Origin: UKL13-2 sp043744255
GTDB lineage: Bacteria > Pseudomonadota > Gammaproteobacteria > Burkholderiales > Usitatibacteraceae
Reading direction: 5' to 3'
Assembly (NCBI GenBank): GCA_043744255.1
Contig: JAYTVA010000082.1
Location: 1 to 64,000, forward strand
DNA: 64,000 bases
Shown: positions 8,261 to 16,721 of the stretch, in pieces
Layout: each line of letters begins with the position of its first letter
Position numbering within the stretch: the stretch's first letter is position 1
Notes under the pieces: generated by a model
Told to the model about the DNA's origin: nothing
What the model saw: the letters and a program-made list of their open reading frames with translations, nothing else
Database searches by the model: none
Made by a program: the position numbers and the translations under genes

Positions 8261-8788
8261 TTGAAAAAAATCGCGCTCGCTTTAGTTTCCACCGCTGCAC
8301 TATGTGCAACGACGGCGCACGCGCAGACCGTGACGGTGTCCGCAGAGTTAGTCGCCATACCCGACTCACCCGCGCGGGAAAAATTCAACGCATTGCCAAA
8401 AGATGTGGTTAAAGAAATTGCGCTTGAAACTAGGAAAATCGCGCGCGCCGACGCGCTAAAAACACCGGCCAGCATTGCCGAAGCGAGCACGCGACCGGCG
8501 GCGGAAAATTTGCAAAAATTGGATGAGATTCGCGTGTTTGGTAGAGTCGATCCGGAAGACTACGTTGCCCCAAAACGCCCGCCGATGCTGGTGTTTCGGG
8601 CAACGCTCGATGCGCAGCGCCCTGCTACGCCAGCCGAAATTGCGTGTGGTCTCATGGCGATTGTCGGGCTTTGTTGGCACTATGATCGCGATGGTGCAAT
8701 TCTTGGCCCGGATCCAGCGGCGCGAGCAGAAGACCGCAAAAACAACACCAGTCTTGGCAATTCGCGCACGCGTGGGACATTGCAATGA
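8261..8788 (+). CDS. Hypothetical exported protein
   Basis: I do not recognise this family. From the TTG at 8261 the protein has 175 residues and begins with a compact signal peptide (KKIALALVSTAALC...TTAHA, cleavage before Q). The mature part is A/P/R-rich with EIRVFGRVDPEDY and a CGLMAIVGLCWHYDRD segment containing two cysteines. An alternative GTG start at 8204 would overlap the PhoH gene. No good Shine-Dalgarno sequence precedes 8261, so expression may depend on coupling to the PhoH gene, whose stop is 13 bases upstream. Confidence 0.55.
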   Translation: MKKIALALVSTAALCATTAHAQTVTVSAELVAIPDSPAREKFNALPKDVVKEIALETRKIARADALKTPASIAEASTRPAAENLQKLDEIRVFGRVDPEDYVAPKRPPMLVFRATLDAQRPATPAEIACGLMAIVGLCWHYDRDGAILGPDPAARAEDRKNNTSLGNSRTRGTLQ

Positions 8789-8874
8789 GTGCACTTAGTC
8801 TGCGTTTGCCGCGCGCGCAATTGATTTCAATACGGATGTGTTTCGCACAAGCAAATGTTGTCGCTATATCCACC

Positions 8875-9366
8875 GCAGAAAATCCCCCAAGCCCGTCAAC
8901 GCTAAACACCGCGATAGCTTGCCCCCTTCTTAAAGGGGGCAGAGTCATCGCAATGCTTAACTCCAGAAGATTCGGGGGATTTACGGTGCAGGCACTGCGA
9001 CCAACTTCACCATCACGCGTAGGGTGGGCAAAGCGCAGCGTGCCCAAGTCGAGCGCATGCGTGGGCACGCTACACTTTGCCCACCCTACCCCGCTTTTGC
9101 CATACCGCCTGAAGACCCGCGTAGATATTAGCGTTCGCGGATATGCACCTGCAGAAAATCCCCCATACTCCTCAACACCAAGCATCACAACCGCTTGCCC
9201 CCTTTCTAAAGGGGGCAGAGTCATCGCGATGTCTACCTCAAGAAGAACCGGGGGATTTACGGTGAAGGTACCGCGACCAACTCTACAATCCCGCGTCGGG
9301 TGGGCAAAGCGTAGCGTGCCCACGTTCGGCACATACGTGGGCACGCTGCGCTTTGCCCACCCTACT
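8875..9366. repeat. Tandemly duplicated composite palindromic repeat block (A1-B1-A2-B2)
   Basis: Two diverged copies, 8875-9090 and 9151-9366, repeat at a period of about 276 bases. Each copy holds repeat A, a hairpin about 105 bases long with ATCCCCC / GGGGGAT ends and a GCCCCC-TT..AAA-GGGGGC core. Repeat B follows: GGGTGGGCAAAGCG at the left and its inverse CGCTTTGCCCACCC at the right. Repeat A recurs at 22365, 34254 and 34581. A frame open through the block (8785-9423) is repeat translation, not a gene. Confidence 0.85.
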
Positions 9367-9419
9367 CTGCAAAATCCTGTGTGCTCGCTTTTGGCGCACC
9401 ACTCCATATCGGCAAGCAA

Positions 9420-10751
9420 ATGAAACGCGGTTTCTACACCATCCTCGCAGCGCAGTTTTTTTCGTCCCTAGCCGACAACGCGCTGTTGATTGCCGCCATC
9501 GCGCTGTTGTTCGAGTTGGATGGCCCCGCGTGGCTGACTCCGCTTTTGAAGCTGTTCTTCTCCGTCTCCTACGTCGTCCTCGCCCCTTTCGTCGGGCCAT
9601 TCGCCGACGCATGGCCGAAAGGCCGAGTGATGTTCGCCACCAACGCGATCAAGGTGGTCGGCTGCTTGCTGATGTGCTTCTATTCGGTCATCGCTGATTT
9701 TGGTGCGGACGAATACGTCGTAGTGCTGTTTGCCTACGCTGTAGTAGGCTTCGGCGCGGCTGCTTATGCGCCCGCCAAATACGGCATCGTCACGGAGCTG
9801 TTGCCACCAGAAAAATTAGTGGTAGCCAACGCGTGGTTGGAAGGCCTGACCGTGATCTCAGCCATCGCTGGTTTTGTCGTTGGTGGACAGCTCCTTAGGC
9901 CGTACATCTCAACAGTGCTACTCGCGTTCGACATGCCGTACTTCGATACGGGTATCGAGACGCCCGCCGAGGCCGCTATTTCGGTGATCGTGTTTTTCTA
10001 TGCGCTGGCCGCGATCTTCAATTTATTCATTCCTGACACGGGCGCCCGATACCCGGCGCAGGCGACCAACCCAATCAAGTTACTCGCCGATTTTCGTTAC
10101 TGCTTTGTCACGCTGTGGCGCGATAAGCTCGGCCAGGTTTCACTGGGCGTCACCACCTTGCTATGGGGTGCAGGCGCCACGCTGCAATTGATCGTGCTGC
10201 GCTGGGCGGAGCAACATCTCGGCATGCCGCTCGATAAGGCCACGATCTTGCAAGGCATCTTTGCATTTGGTATCGCATTCGGCGCGGTGATCGCGGCACG
10301 CACCATCCCACTGAAAAAATCGTTACGTGTGCTGCCTGCCGGCGTGCTGATGGGTGGCGCGGTGATGATGATGACGCTCATCACCGCCATGCCGCTGGTC
10401 TATGCGCTCCTGATTACCGTCGGCGCGATGGCGGGATTTTTTGTCGTACCAATGAACGCACTGTTGCAACATCGCGGCCACGTACTGCTCTCAGCGGGCA
10501 ACTCGATTGCAGTACAAAATTTCAATGAAAATATGTGCATTCTTGTCATGCTGGCGATTTACGCATGGCTGCTATCGATGGATATCTACATCAACACCGC
10601 CATCATTATTTTTGGCGTATTCATGTCCGGTGCGATTTCACTGGTCATTTGGCGGCATCATTACAACCAGAAAAAACACGGCGACGCGGAGCACATCATC
10701 GGCATTGAAAAAGGCGAATCGGTCGAGCATTTCGACCATCGGCCGCACTAG
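9420..10751 (+). CDS. lplT: Lysophospholipid transporter LplT (MFS)
   Basis: The 443-residue membrane protein has about twelve hydrophobic segments and the LplT signature: AAQFFSSLADNALL at the start, LAPFVGPFADAWPKGRVM, GAAAYAPAKYGIVTEL, and FFVVPMNALLQHRGHVLLSAGN near the end. LplT flips lysophospholipids across the inner membrane for re-acylation. The partner acyltransferase Aas is not in the window. The ATG at 9420 is chosen because the conserved N-terminus begins there. The reading frame upstream consists of repeat B2. The ribosome binding site is weak. Confidence 0.9.
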   Translation: MKRGFYTILAAQFFSSLADNALLIAAIALLFELDGPAWLTPLLKLFFSVSYVVLAPFVGPFADAWPKGRVMFATNAIKVVGCLLMCFYSVIADFGADEYVVVLFAYAVVGFGAAAYAPAKYGIVTELLPPEKLVVANAWLEGLTVISAIAGFVVGGQLLRPYISTVLLAFDMPYFDTGIETPAEAAISVIVFFYALAAIFNLFIPDTGARYPAQATNPIKLLADFRYCFVTLWRDKLGQVSLGVTTLLWGAGATLQLIVLRWAEQHLGMPLDKATILQGIFAFGIAFGAVIAARTIPLKKSLRVLPAGVLMGGAVMMMTLITAMPLVYALLITVGAMAGFFVVPMNALLQHRGHVLLSAGNSIAVQNFNENMCILVMLAIYAWLLSMDIYINTAIIIFGVFMSGAISLVIWRHHYNQKKHGDAEHIIGIEKGESVEHFDHRPH

Positions 10752-10797
10752 TAAAATTCCGATTCGGCGCAAGGTTGAGTCCGCGCCCGTCCCCAAT

Positions 10798-10821
10798 CCA
10801 CGCATCCACGCATCCACGCAT
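10798..10821. repeat. Three 8-bp tandem units
   Basis: CCACGCAT occurs three times in a row, 20 bases upstream of the edd start codon. A period of 8 bases would change promoter or leader spacing if copy number varied. Confidence 0.6.
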
Positions 10822-10840
10822 CTAAGATTTTCCTTCTGCC

Positions 10841-12664
10841 ATGAACCCAGCAATTCTCACCATCACCGCCCGCATCATCGAAAAAAGCCGCACCACCCGC
10901 GCCGCCTATGTTGCGCGCATGGAGCGCGCCACCACCCGCCACGCCACCACGCGCCGCCAAGGGCTGTCATGCAGCAACCTCGCGCACGTCACCGCGTCCG
11001 CCACTGGCAGCGACAAAATTTGGCTTGCGCAAACTAAGGTGCCCAACATTGGCATCGTCACCGCCTACAACGACATGCTGTCCGCGCATCAACCCTACGC
11101 GCGCTTTCCTGAACTCATCAAGGCCACCGCGCGCGCCGCCGGTGCCACCGCGCAAGTCGCAGGTGGCGTGCCGGCCATGTGCGACGGCGTGACACAGGGT
11201 CAACCGGGGATGGAGTTGTCGCTGTTCTCGCGCGACATCATCGCGCAGGCCACCGCCATTGCGCTTTCGCATAACGCATTTGATGCCGTGATGTTGCTCG
11301 GCGTGTGCGACAAAATCGTGCCGGGACTGTTCATCGGCGCACTCTCGTTCGGTCACCTGCCGACCATTTTTGTCCCAGCCGGGCCGATGGCATCAGGTTT
11401 ATCGAATCCCGAAAAAGCCGCCGTGCGCCAACGCCACGCGCAGGGTCTCGCCACCCGTGAAGAATTGCTGACCGCTGAGATGGGCGCTTATCACGGCGCG
11501 GGCACCTGTACTTTCTACGGCACCGCCAACAGCAATCAACTCATCATGGAAGTGATGGGGCTGCATTTGCCGAGTGCGGCGTTTGAGCATCCTGATTCCC
11601 CGTTGCGTGATGCGTTCACGGCGGAAGCCACGCGCACTGTGTTGTCGATGGCGACTGGTGGTCGCAGGCTTTGCGATGTGGTGGATGAGCGCGCAGTGGT
11701 CAACGGTGTCGTTGCGTTATTGGCGTCCGGTGGTTCAACCAATCACACCATTCATTTGATCGCGATGGCAGCCGCGGCGGGCGTGCAAATTGACTGGGAT
11801 GATTTTGCCGCGCTCTCGAAAATCGTGCCGCTGATGGCGCGGGTGTATCCGAATGGCGATGCCGATGTGAATGTATTTCACGCGGCGGGCGGCACCGCGT
11901 ATTTGATTCGCGAATTGCTACACGCCGGTCTGTTGCACGATAACGTCACCACCGTGTTGAGTCGCGACGCTGGCCTCAGCACGCACGCGCGCGAAGCGAA
12001 ATTGACTGGTAACAACGTTACTTGGAACGCGCTCGCCATGGCACCTGATCGCGCCAGCGCGCACCCCGATGTATTGCGTCCTGCCGCTGCACCATTCGAT
12101 GCGGAAGGCGGCATTTGCCTCGTCACCGGCAACCTCGGTCGCGCGATCATGAAAACATCCGCCGTGAAGCCACAGCATCGCCGCGTGCATGCGCCTGCGG
12201 TGGTGTTCAGCACGCAAGAAGCCTTGTTGGCGGCATTCAAGGCGAACACATTGAACAAGGATTTCGTCGCAGTTGTGATCGGCCAAGGGCCACGAGCGAA
12301 CGGTATGCCCGAATTGCATAAGCTGGTGCCGCCGCTCGCGGTGCTGCAAGACAAAGGTTTTCACGTCGCACTCGTCACCGATGGCCGTATGTCGGGTGCA
12401 TCGGGCAAAGTCCCCGCCGCGATTCACGTCTCGCCGGAAGTATTACTCGACGGTGCGCTCGGTAAGGTGCGTGACGGCGACATGATTTTGCTTGACGCGG
12501 ACAACGGTATCTTGGAAGTGCAAGTGCCCGCGAGCGAATGGCAAGCGCGCATCTGCGTGAAACCAAAACAAGACGAAGACGGCATGGGTCGTGAGCTATT
12601 CGCCGGACTCCGCAGCCGCGCGCTCACCGCCGAGCAAGGTGCCGCAACCTTCTTCAACACATAG
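10841..12664 (+). CDS. edd: 6-phosphogluconate dehydratase
   Basis: The 607-residue protein belongs to the IlvD/Edd family and has the expected length. The three cysteines that hold the [4Fe-4S] cluster are visible in GGVPAMCDGVTQG, GVCDKIVPG and GTCTFYGTANSN. The ASGGSTNHTIHL and TDGRMSGASGKVPAA motifs are conserved. It converts 6-phosphogluconate to 2-keto-3-deoxy-6-phosphogluconate (KDPG), the first committed step of the Entner-Doudoroff pathway. It is followed after eight bases by eda, which uses its product, so the two form an operon. Confidence 0.97.
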   Translation: MNPAILTITARIIEKSRTTRAAYVARMERATTRHATTRRQGLSCSNLAHVTASATGSDKIWLAQTKVPNIGIVTAYNDMLSAHQPYARFPELIKATARAAGATAQVAGGVPAMCDGVTQGQPGMELSLFSRDIIAQATAIALSHNAFDAVMLLGVCDKIVPGLFIGALSFGHLPTIFVPAGPMASGLSNPEKAAVRQRHAQGLATREELLTAEMGAYHGAGTCTFYGTANSNQLIMEVMGLHLPSAAFEHPDSPLRDAFTAEATRTVLSMATGGRRLCDVVDERAVVNGVVALLASGGSTNHTIHLIAMAAAAGVQIDWDDFAALSKIVPLMARVYPNGDADVNVFHAAGGTAYLIRELLHAGLLHDNVTTVLSRDAGLSTHAREAKLTGNNVTWNALAMAPDRASAHPDVLRPAAAPFDAEGGICLVTGNLGRAIMKTSAVKPQHRRVHAPAVVFSTQEALLAAFKANTLNKDFVAVVIGQGPRANGMPELHKLVPPLAVLQDKGFHVALVTDGRMSGASGKVPAAIHVSPEVLLDGALGKVRDGDMILLDADNGILEVQVPASEWQARICVKPKQDEDGMGRELFAGLRSRALTAEQGAATFFNT

Positions 12665-12672
12665 AAAAAAAC

Positions 12673-13308
12673 ATGAACGCCGACCAACTACAAAAAATCG
12701 CCCGCGAAGTTTCCGTCATCCCCGTCATCGTTATTGATCGTCTCGACGACGCCGTGCCACTCGCCAAAGCGTTGGTCGATGGCGGCCTGCGCATTCTCGA
12801 AATCACCATGCGCACGCCGGTCGCACTCGACGCCATCACCGCCATCGCTCGCGAAGTCCCCAACGCCATCGTCGGTGCCGGCACGGTACTCGATGCCGCG
12901 CAGTGGCGCGCGGCAGAAGCCGCCGGTGCTACCTTTATGGTCAGCCCAGGATTCACACCCGCACTCGGCGCGGTCGCTGCAACGAGCACTATTCCGTGGC
13001 TACCCGGTGTCAGCAGCGCGGCCGAAGTGATGCTCGCGCGCGACGCGGGGTTTCGCTTTCTGAAATTTTTCCCCGCCGAGCAGGCAGGCGGCATGCCCAT
13101 GCTATCTGCGCTCGGCGGCCCATTCACCGACATCGTGTTTTGCCCGACGGGTGGGATTGATGTGGTGAAAGCGCGCAACTATTTAGCGCTGCCAAATGTG
13201 GTATGCGTCGGTGGGTCTTGGGTTGCACCGAAAGATAAAGTTAGTGCGAAGGCTTGGGCAGGGGTGACGACGTTGGCGGGCGAGACTAGAGGGTTGCGCG
13301 GCTTGTAA
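12673..13308 (+). CDS. eda: KDPG/KHG aldolase
   Basis: The 211-residue class I aldolase has the Schiff-base lysine Lys131 in FRFLKFFPAE and the general-base Glu43 in RILEITMRTP. VGAGTVLDAAQ and VSPGFTPAL also fit the family. It splits KDPG into pyruvate and glyceraldehyde 3-phosphate and may also act on 4-hydroxy-2-oxoglutarate. It sits directly behind edd and completes the Entner-Doudoroff branch. Confidence 0.97.
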   Translation: MNADQLQKIAREVSVIPVIVIDRLDDAVPLAKALVDGGLRILEITMRTPVALDAITAIAREVPNAIVGAGTVLDAAQWRAAEAAGATFMVSPGFTPALGAVAATSTIPWLPGVSSAAEVMLARDAGFRFLKFFPAEQAGGMPMLSALGGPFTDIVFCPTGGIDVVKARNYLALPNVVCVGGSWVAPKDKVSAKAWAGVTTLAGETRGLRGL

Positions 13309-13341
13309 CTCTGGTTTGAGTCAGTCACGACGTCTCAAATA

Positions 13342-13385
13342 ATGTCATTCTGAGCCGAGCACTATCCGGCGAACAATCTCATCCG
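13342..13385. repeat. Dispersed repeat D, copy 1 (half element)
   Basis: TGTCATTCTGAGCCGAGC followed by a CCGGCGAA-AATCTCATCCGC segment, nearly identical to the left half of the inverted repeat at 14564-14686. It lies between the convergent eda and lipoprotein genes. The rest of 13309-13527 shows nothing recognisable. Confidence 0.7.
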
Positions 13386-13527
13386 CCAACACCTCGCTAC
13401 ATGATCGCATGGCCACCACTCCAGAGGCACTTCGCTTGTCCGGGCCACAGTAAAACTCCATTATCCACGGGCATCTTCAAGCATTTCATGTATTACAATT
13501 TACTTCCAATACTGCGCGTGCGAGTAT

Positions 13528-13556
13528 AAAAAAAGGATGCCGAGGCATCCTTTTTT
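13528..13556. terminator. Bidirectional rho-independent terminator
   Basis: A-run plus GGATGC, loop CGAG, GCATCC plus T-run. It is placed 17 bases beyond the stop of the minus-strand lipoprotein gene and could also end the edd-eda transcript. Confidence 0.85.
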
Positions 13557-13572
13557 ATTCACGCTGCTCGCA

Positions 13573-14073
13573 CTATTTTGCGGCGGCCGCCTCAGTCTTC
13601 GCCGTCTTCTCTGGCGCCGGATCCTTGGCGACACTTGGTTGCCCCTCTTTGTCGTCGCTGCGATCAAAGACCAACGTCTTACCCATCACCAGTTTCAACC
13701 AGGTCGGGTAGTTGTAGCCCTTGCCGGTGCTGTGATCGACGATGGCACCGATACCACCACCAAGGATAATGTTGCCCCAGATGCCCGCGTTGGTACGCGA
13801 AATAGCACGTCCATTGGCATCGGCCGTGCTGGCTTTCTTGCACTCAATCAGCAAGTCTTTATTCGAACGACGGATGGTTGCCGCCGCTGGTGTGGTTACG
13901 TTTTGCGCGCCGGTATCGTTTTGGATTTTGCAGTCAGCGCCCTTCACTTCTACCCCAGCCGAATCATAGGTTTCGATTTTGACGAGCTGGTGACTGTCGT
14001 GCGTGATTGAGGCGCAACCAGAAGTGACTGCGCCGACAAGCAAAATGCTCATGAGAACGAAAATTCGTTTCAT
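13573..14073 (-). CDS. Small outer-membrane-type lipoprotein of unknown function
   Basis: The 166-residue protein has a lipoprotein signal with lipobox TSGC (Cys20) and then a CASITHDSHQLV start typical of small proteobacterial lipoproteins. Two further cysteines (GADCKI and LIECKK) could form a disulfide. A short glycine-rich hydrophobic segment (IWGNIILGGGIGAIVD) near residue 110 precedes YNYPTWLKLV. The C-terminus is a charged K/E/A tail. The ATG at 14073 follows GGGAGAAAACAACT, a good ribosome binding site. No specific function can be assigned. Confidence 0.8.
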   Translation of the reverse strand: MKRIFVLMSILLVGAVTSGCASITHDSHQLVKIETYDSAGVEVKGADCKIQNDTGAQNVTTPAAATIRRSNKDLLIECKKASTADANGRAISRTNAGIWGNIILGGGIGAIVDHSTGKGYNYPTWLKLVMGKTLVFDRSDDKEGQPSVAKDPAPEKTAKTEAAAAK

Positions 14074-14173
14074 AGTTGTTTTCTCCCAAAGGGTTGGTAT
14101 TGAATTTTTTTGCAAGCGATGAAGCACGCTTGCAGGGCGAGTATAGGTCATCCCCGCTGCGCTCCGAGTGTGC

Positions 14174-14452
14174 TCACGTTCCCCGCGCCAACTCCCGATG
14201 CTTCGCCACCACCTCAAGCATCACCAACTTGAACACACCTTCAACCAGCGCCGGACTGACGCCGTGCTCGCGCGCAAGCTGGTTGAATCGCTTGACCTTC
14301 TGACGCTCGCGATCAGCATCGACAGCGGCGAGCTTCGTCTCCGCTTTAAGTGTGCCAACTTGTTCGGTGATGCGAAAGCGCGCGCCGACCATCGCGATGA
14401 TTTGCTCGTCGATTGCGTCAATTTCCGCGCGTAGAGCGGTGAGCGTTTTCAT
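14174..14452 (-). CDS. Chorismate mutase, AroQ class (monofunctional)
   Basis: The 92-residue all-helical protein has the AroQ pattern. LRAEIDAIDEQIIAMVGARFRI carries the first active-site Arg and the acidic pair. GTLKAE supplies the Lys, DADRERQKV follows, and VFKLVMLEVV closes the third helix. It would rearrange chorismate to prephenate for Phe/Tyr synthesis, or serve as an isochorismate-pyruvate lyase-like variant. It is cytoplasmic because no signal peptide is present. It stands alone between the lipoprotein gene and repeat D2. Confidence 0.85.
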   Translation of the reverse strand: MKTLTALRAEIDAIDEQIIAMVGARFRITEQVGTLKAETKLAAVDADRERQKVKRFNQLAREHGVSPALVEGVFKLVMLEVVAKHRELARGT

Positions 14453-14563
14453 CGGTATTTTTGAAATGAATAGTTGAAGCGTTGTAAACGTTGATGGCGA
14501 CCAGTCTCGCGAACAACGCCGTCATCACGAACCAGCGTTGCCATCCTTCCCAAAACCAGCCAC

Positions 14564-14686
14564 TGTCATTCTGAGCCGAGCCTTATCCGGCGAAGAATCT
14601 CATCCGCATGAATTGGAGGCGACTACCAAAATGGATGCGGATGAGATTCTTCGCCGCGAGCAGCAAGAGCGCTCCTCAGAATGACA
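14564..14686. repeat. Dispersed repeat D, copy 2 (complete inverted repeat)
   Basis: TGTCATTCTGAG at the left is matched by CTCAGAATGACA at the right. Inner arms CCGGCGAAGAATCTCATCCGC and GCGGATGAGATTCTTCGCC also pair, giving a long hairpin with a loop of about 25 bases. Downstream to 14860 there is only a short open frame of 30-odd codons (see rejected list). Confidence 0.8.
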
Positions 14687-14860
14687 AGTTTGGGACGCTG
14701 CAAATGATGGACATACCGCAAACACCGCATGAATAAAGGCGTTTCCAGCCATCACGACGCAGTCACCAGCGAAAAAAATGTTGCGCCATCGCCGTTGTAG
14801 AGCTTGAACAAAATGGTATCGCGCTCGGGTGTACTCTTTGCACGGTCACACCGAAAAAAC

Positions 14861-15229
14861 TCAAATCACCTGCCCAATCCGCAACAAATTTCCATCAGGA
14901 TCAATGATCGCGAACTCTTTCATCCCCCACGGTTTGGTGTCGAGCGCATCCATGCGCGGGATGCCGACGCGCGGCAAATCCGCCGCCGCGAATGCACGGT
15001 AAATGCTCTCGACATCCAACACGCGTAGATAACACCCTGCGGAAGATTCAGCGGGGCGCAGTTCGGTGTGCGTGAAGAAATGAAGTTCAAGTGAGCCGCG
15101 TCGCAGCACCGCATAGGCGGGATTGAAACTGTGCACGTCGCCCTCAAAGCCGAGTCGTCGATAGAAGGTGACGGTGTCGCGTACTGAGCGGCTGGGGAGG
15201 GTCGGGATGGCTAGGTCGTTTGGTTGCAT
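14861..15229 (-). CDS. VOC-superfamily protein (glyoxalase/bleomycin-resistance type)
   Basis: The 122-residue protein shows two beta-alpha-beta-beta-beta modules. The first is IPTLPSRSVRDTVTFYRRLGF...LHFFTH, with His and Glu of the putative metal site in LELHFF. The second is CYLRVLDVESIYRAF...EFAIIDPDGNLLRIGQ, with the terminal Glu region. This fits BRP-like proteins that bind drugs or small ligands, or cupin-like metal enzymes. Substrate unknown. Repeats border it on both sides. Confidence 0.8.
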   Translation of the reverse strand: MQPNDLAIPTLPSRSVRDTVTFYRRLGFEGDVHSFNPAYAVLRRGSLELHFFTHTELRPAESSAGCYLRVLDVESIYRAFAAADLPRVGIPRMDALDTKPWGMKEFAIIDPDGNLLRIGQVI

Positions 15230-15299
15230 GGTTGGCTCAGTGGCTATTGGTGGTCACGATATCACTTACGATTGCAGTTGGTAGCGCGCAGTCAATTTC

Positions 15300-15345
15300 G
15301 CCAATAAGTAAATGCTTGGAAAGTACCGTGGATGCTTGTGTTTGC
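15300..15345. repeat. Dispersed repeat G, copy 1
   Basis: On the minus strand the element reads CAAACACAAGCATCCACGG...CCAAGCATT and closely matches 16722-16765. It begins about 20 bases after the stop of the DUF3291 gene. Confidence 0.6.
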
Positions 15346-15367
15346 TGCTGCGTTTTCAAACGATTGG

Positions 15368-15865
15368 CTATCGAGCGGCACCATCATCACCAATTTCTGC
15401 AGATGGATTTGTGCCAACGCCATCAGGTGCCAGGAAGGCTTCGCTAAACGTAAAGGCCTGCGAACTTGCGCCGTGCGTTTGTAAATGCGCGAGACGCTGA
15501 GCCGCTTCGGACGTTGACGGGCGATGTCCGTGCGGCACCCACCACAGCACCGCATACGCCTCCGCCATTTTCTCGAACCACTCGCGACGCCTACGCATGA
15601 TCTCGACATGCGCAGACTTGAAGGCATAGTCGCTCAACGAAGCAACGTCTTTCCACACCGACATATTCACCAACACATTCTCGCCAAACGGGCGGATGGC
15701 GGTGGCGTCGCCTTCATCATCTTTGAGCCGCCAGATAAAGCCGGGGGATTGCTCCGCCAGCGCATTGGTTCGATCAAGGTTGGCAACGAAAGCCGCCATC
15801 GAAGGAGACTCAAGCGGCTCTTTCATTCGAGCGATGTTTAGTTGCGCTAATTGAAATTTGTGCAT
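15368..15865 (-). CDS. DUF3291 family protein
   Basis: The 165-residue protein has the DUF3291 layout: start MHKFQLAQLNIARMKEPLES, FVANLDRTNALAEQSPGFIWRLKDDEG, FGENVLVNMSVWKD, and the conserved late WWVPHGHRPS motif. The family belongs to the dimeric alpha-beta barrel class and has no known reaction. An AGGAACCACG sequence supports the ATG at 15865. An open frame upstream to 15937 was not used because no ribosome binding site supports it. The small size and isolation fit accessory gene content. Confidence 0.85.
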   Translation of the reverse strand: MHKFQLAQLNIARMKEPLESPSMAAFVANLDRTNALAEQSPGFIWRLKDDEGDATAIRPFGENVLVNMSVWKDVASLSDYAFKSAHVEIMRRRREWFEKMAEAYAVLWWVPHGHRPSTSEAAQRLAHLQTHGASSQAFTFSEAFLAPDGVGTNPSAEIGDDGAAR

Positions 15866-15941
15866 CGTGGTTCCTGAAATGAGTGTTGTTGTACGGCGCC
15901 GTAACCAACGGACATTGCGCCGTGTATGACTGGCCACCAGC

Positions 15942-15973
15942 GGTGCAATGCGCTTCGCTTATTGCACCCTACG
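15942..15973. repeat. Dispersed repeat C, copy 1
   Basis: GGTGCAATGCGCTTCGCTTA followed by TTGCACCCTACG; the outer parts GGTGCAAT and ATTGCACC are inverted. A near-identical copy lies at 16664-16698. Confidence 0.7.
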
Positions 15974-16042
15974 AGCACGCCAAAATTTTCGTCCCATGCG
16001 TCCGACCTACGCGGCAACTGCGTCGCGACGACGTGGCGAATT

Positions 16043-16302
16043 TTATAGCCGCAGCGCCATGAACACACTGTGGGGATCGACTTTGTAATTCGCGAACGGA
16101 CCCGAGATTTGAAACCCTGCACTTCTGTAAAGACTTTGCGCTGGCGCGAACGCGGGATGGCTGCCGGTTTCCAGACTGAGCAACTGATACTCACGTTGCT
16201 TCGCCGTTTCGATTATGTGATTCAGCACCGCCCGACCCGCCGCCGCGTCCACGGAGTCTTGCCGGTGTTCGCATAGACTTGATGTTGAATTTGATGAAGC
16301 CA
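16043..16302 (-). pseudogene. Decayed GNAT acetyltransferase (5'-truncated and frameshifted)
   Basis: Frame one, from about 16302, reads FIKFNIKSMRT-PARLRGRG, the start of GNAT motif A. The match then continues in another frame as GRAVLNHIIETAKQRE, LSLETGSHPAFAPA, LYRSAGFQISGPF and SVFMALRL, ending at 16043. The switch occurs inside a GGCGGCGGCGGG run near 16235-16250. The N-terminal beta strands are missing. A GTG at 16252 opens a 69-codon frame, but that would encode only the C-terminal half of the fold. I therefore call a pseudogene; a sequencing error in the G/C run could explain the frameshift but not the missing N-terminus. Confidence 0.7.
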
Positions 16303-16325
16303 GCCCAACCTACCGCAGTCCCAAC

Positions 16326-16649
16326 TCATGATTTTCCAAATGCGAACAACATACCTAAACTCGTGCTGATGAAAAGCAGGGAATAGACAAAACACTTGTT
16401 GCGATGTGACCGTGCGGATTCAGAGAGGTATCGATCAAACGCGAACGCGAATGGCCCCAGCGCATGCACCCAGAGTGGTGCGTTAAATCCTCGCACCAAC
16501 GGTACCAAATGTCGAATCGCCAGCGCGAGAAATACCAATGGCACGGTAAAGGTTGCGAGCATGATCGCAATCGATATTTGTTGTCCCAAAAATGCTCCAG
16601 TGTTTGTTTTCGGTTGAGCCCGCCGAGTGAAAAGCCAACTACGCTGCAT
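16326..16649 (-). CDS. Hypothetical small membrane protein
   Basis: I do not recognise this gene. From the ATG at 16649 it encodes 107 residues with three hydrophobic segments (IAIMLATFTVPLVFLALAI; a short central one around APLWVHALGPFAFAF; and FVYSLLFISTSLGMLFAF). An open frame continues upstream to 16769 but runs through dispersed repeats C and G, so the upstream part is probably not coding. No clear ribosome binding site is present. Confidence 0.45.
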   Translation of the reverse strand: MQRSWLFTRRAQPKTNTGAFLGQQISIAIMLATFTVPLVFLALAIRHLVPLVRGFNAPLWVHALGPFAFAFDRYLSESARSHRNKCFVYSLLFISTSLGMLFAFGKS

Positions 16650-16663
16650 TGCCACAAATGAAT

Positions 16664-16698
16664 GGTGCAATGCGCTTCGCTTATTGCCCCCTACGGGC
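16664..16698. repeat. Dispersed repeat C, copy 2
   Basis: GGTGCAATGCGCTTCGCTTA followed by TTGCCCCCTACGGG, matching 15942-15973 except for a few bases. Confidence 0.7.
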
Positions 16699-16721
16699 TG
16701 AGTGGGACCAATTGCTCCACT

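Noticed and set aside
8785..9423. 212-codon plus-strand open frame with repeated GWAKRSVP / GTLRFAHPT phrases
   Set aside because: It is the translation of palindromic repeats A and B; the phrases reflect the inverted repeat, not protein conservation.
14752..14855. Short minus-strand frame ending LFKLYNGDGATFFSLVTAS
   Set aside because: Looks protein-like but has no start codon or ribosome binding site and overlaps the VOC gene end. Possibly a remnant, but too short to name.
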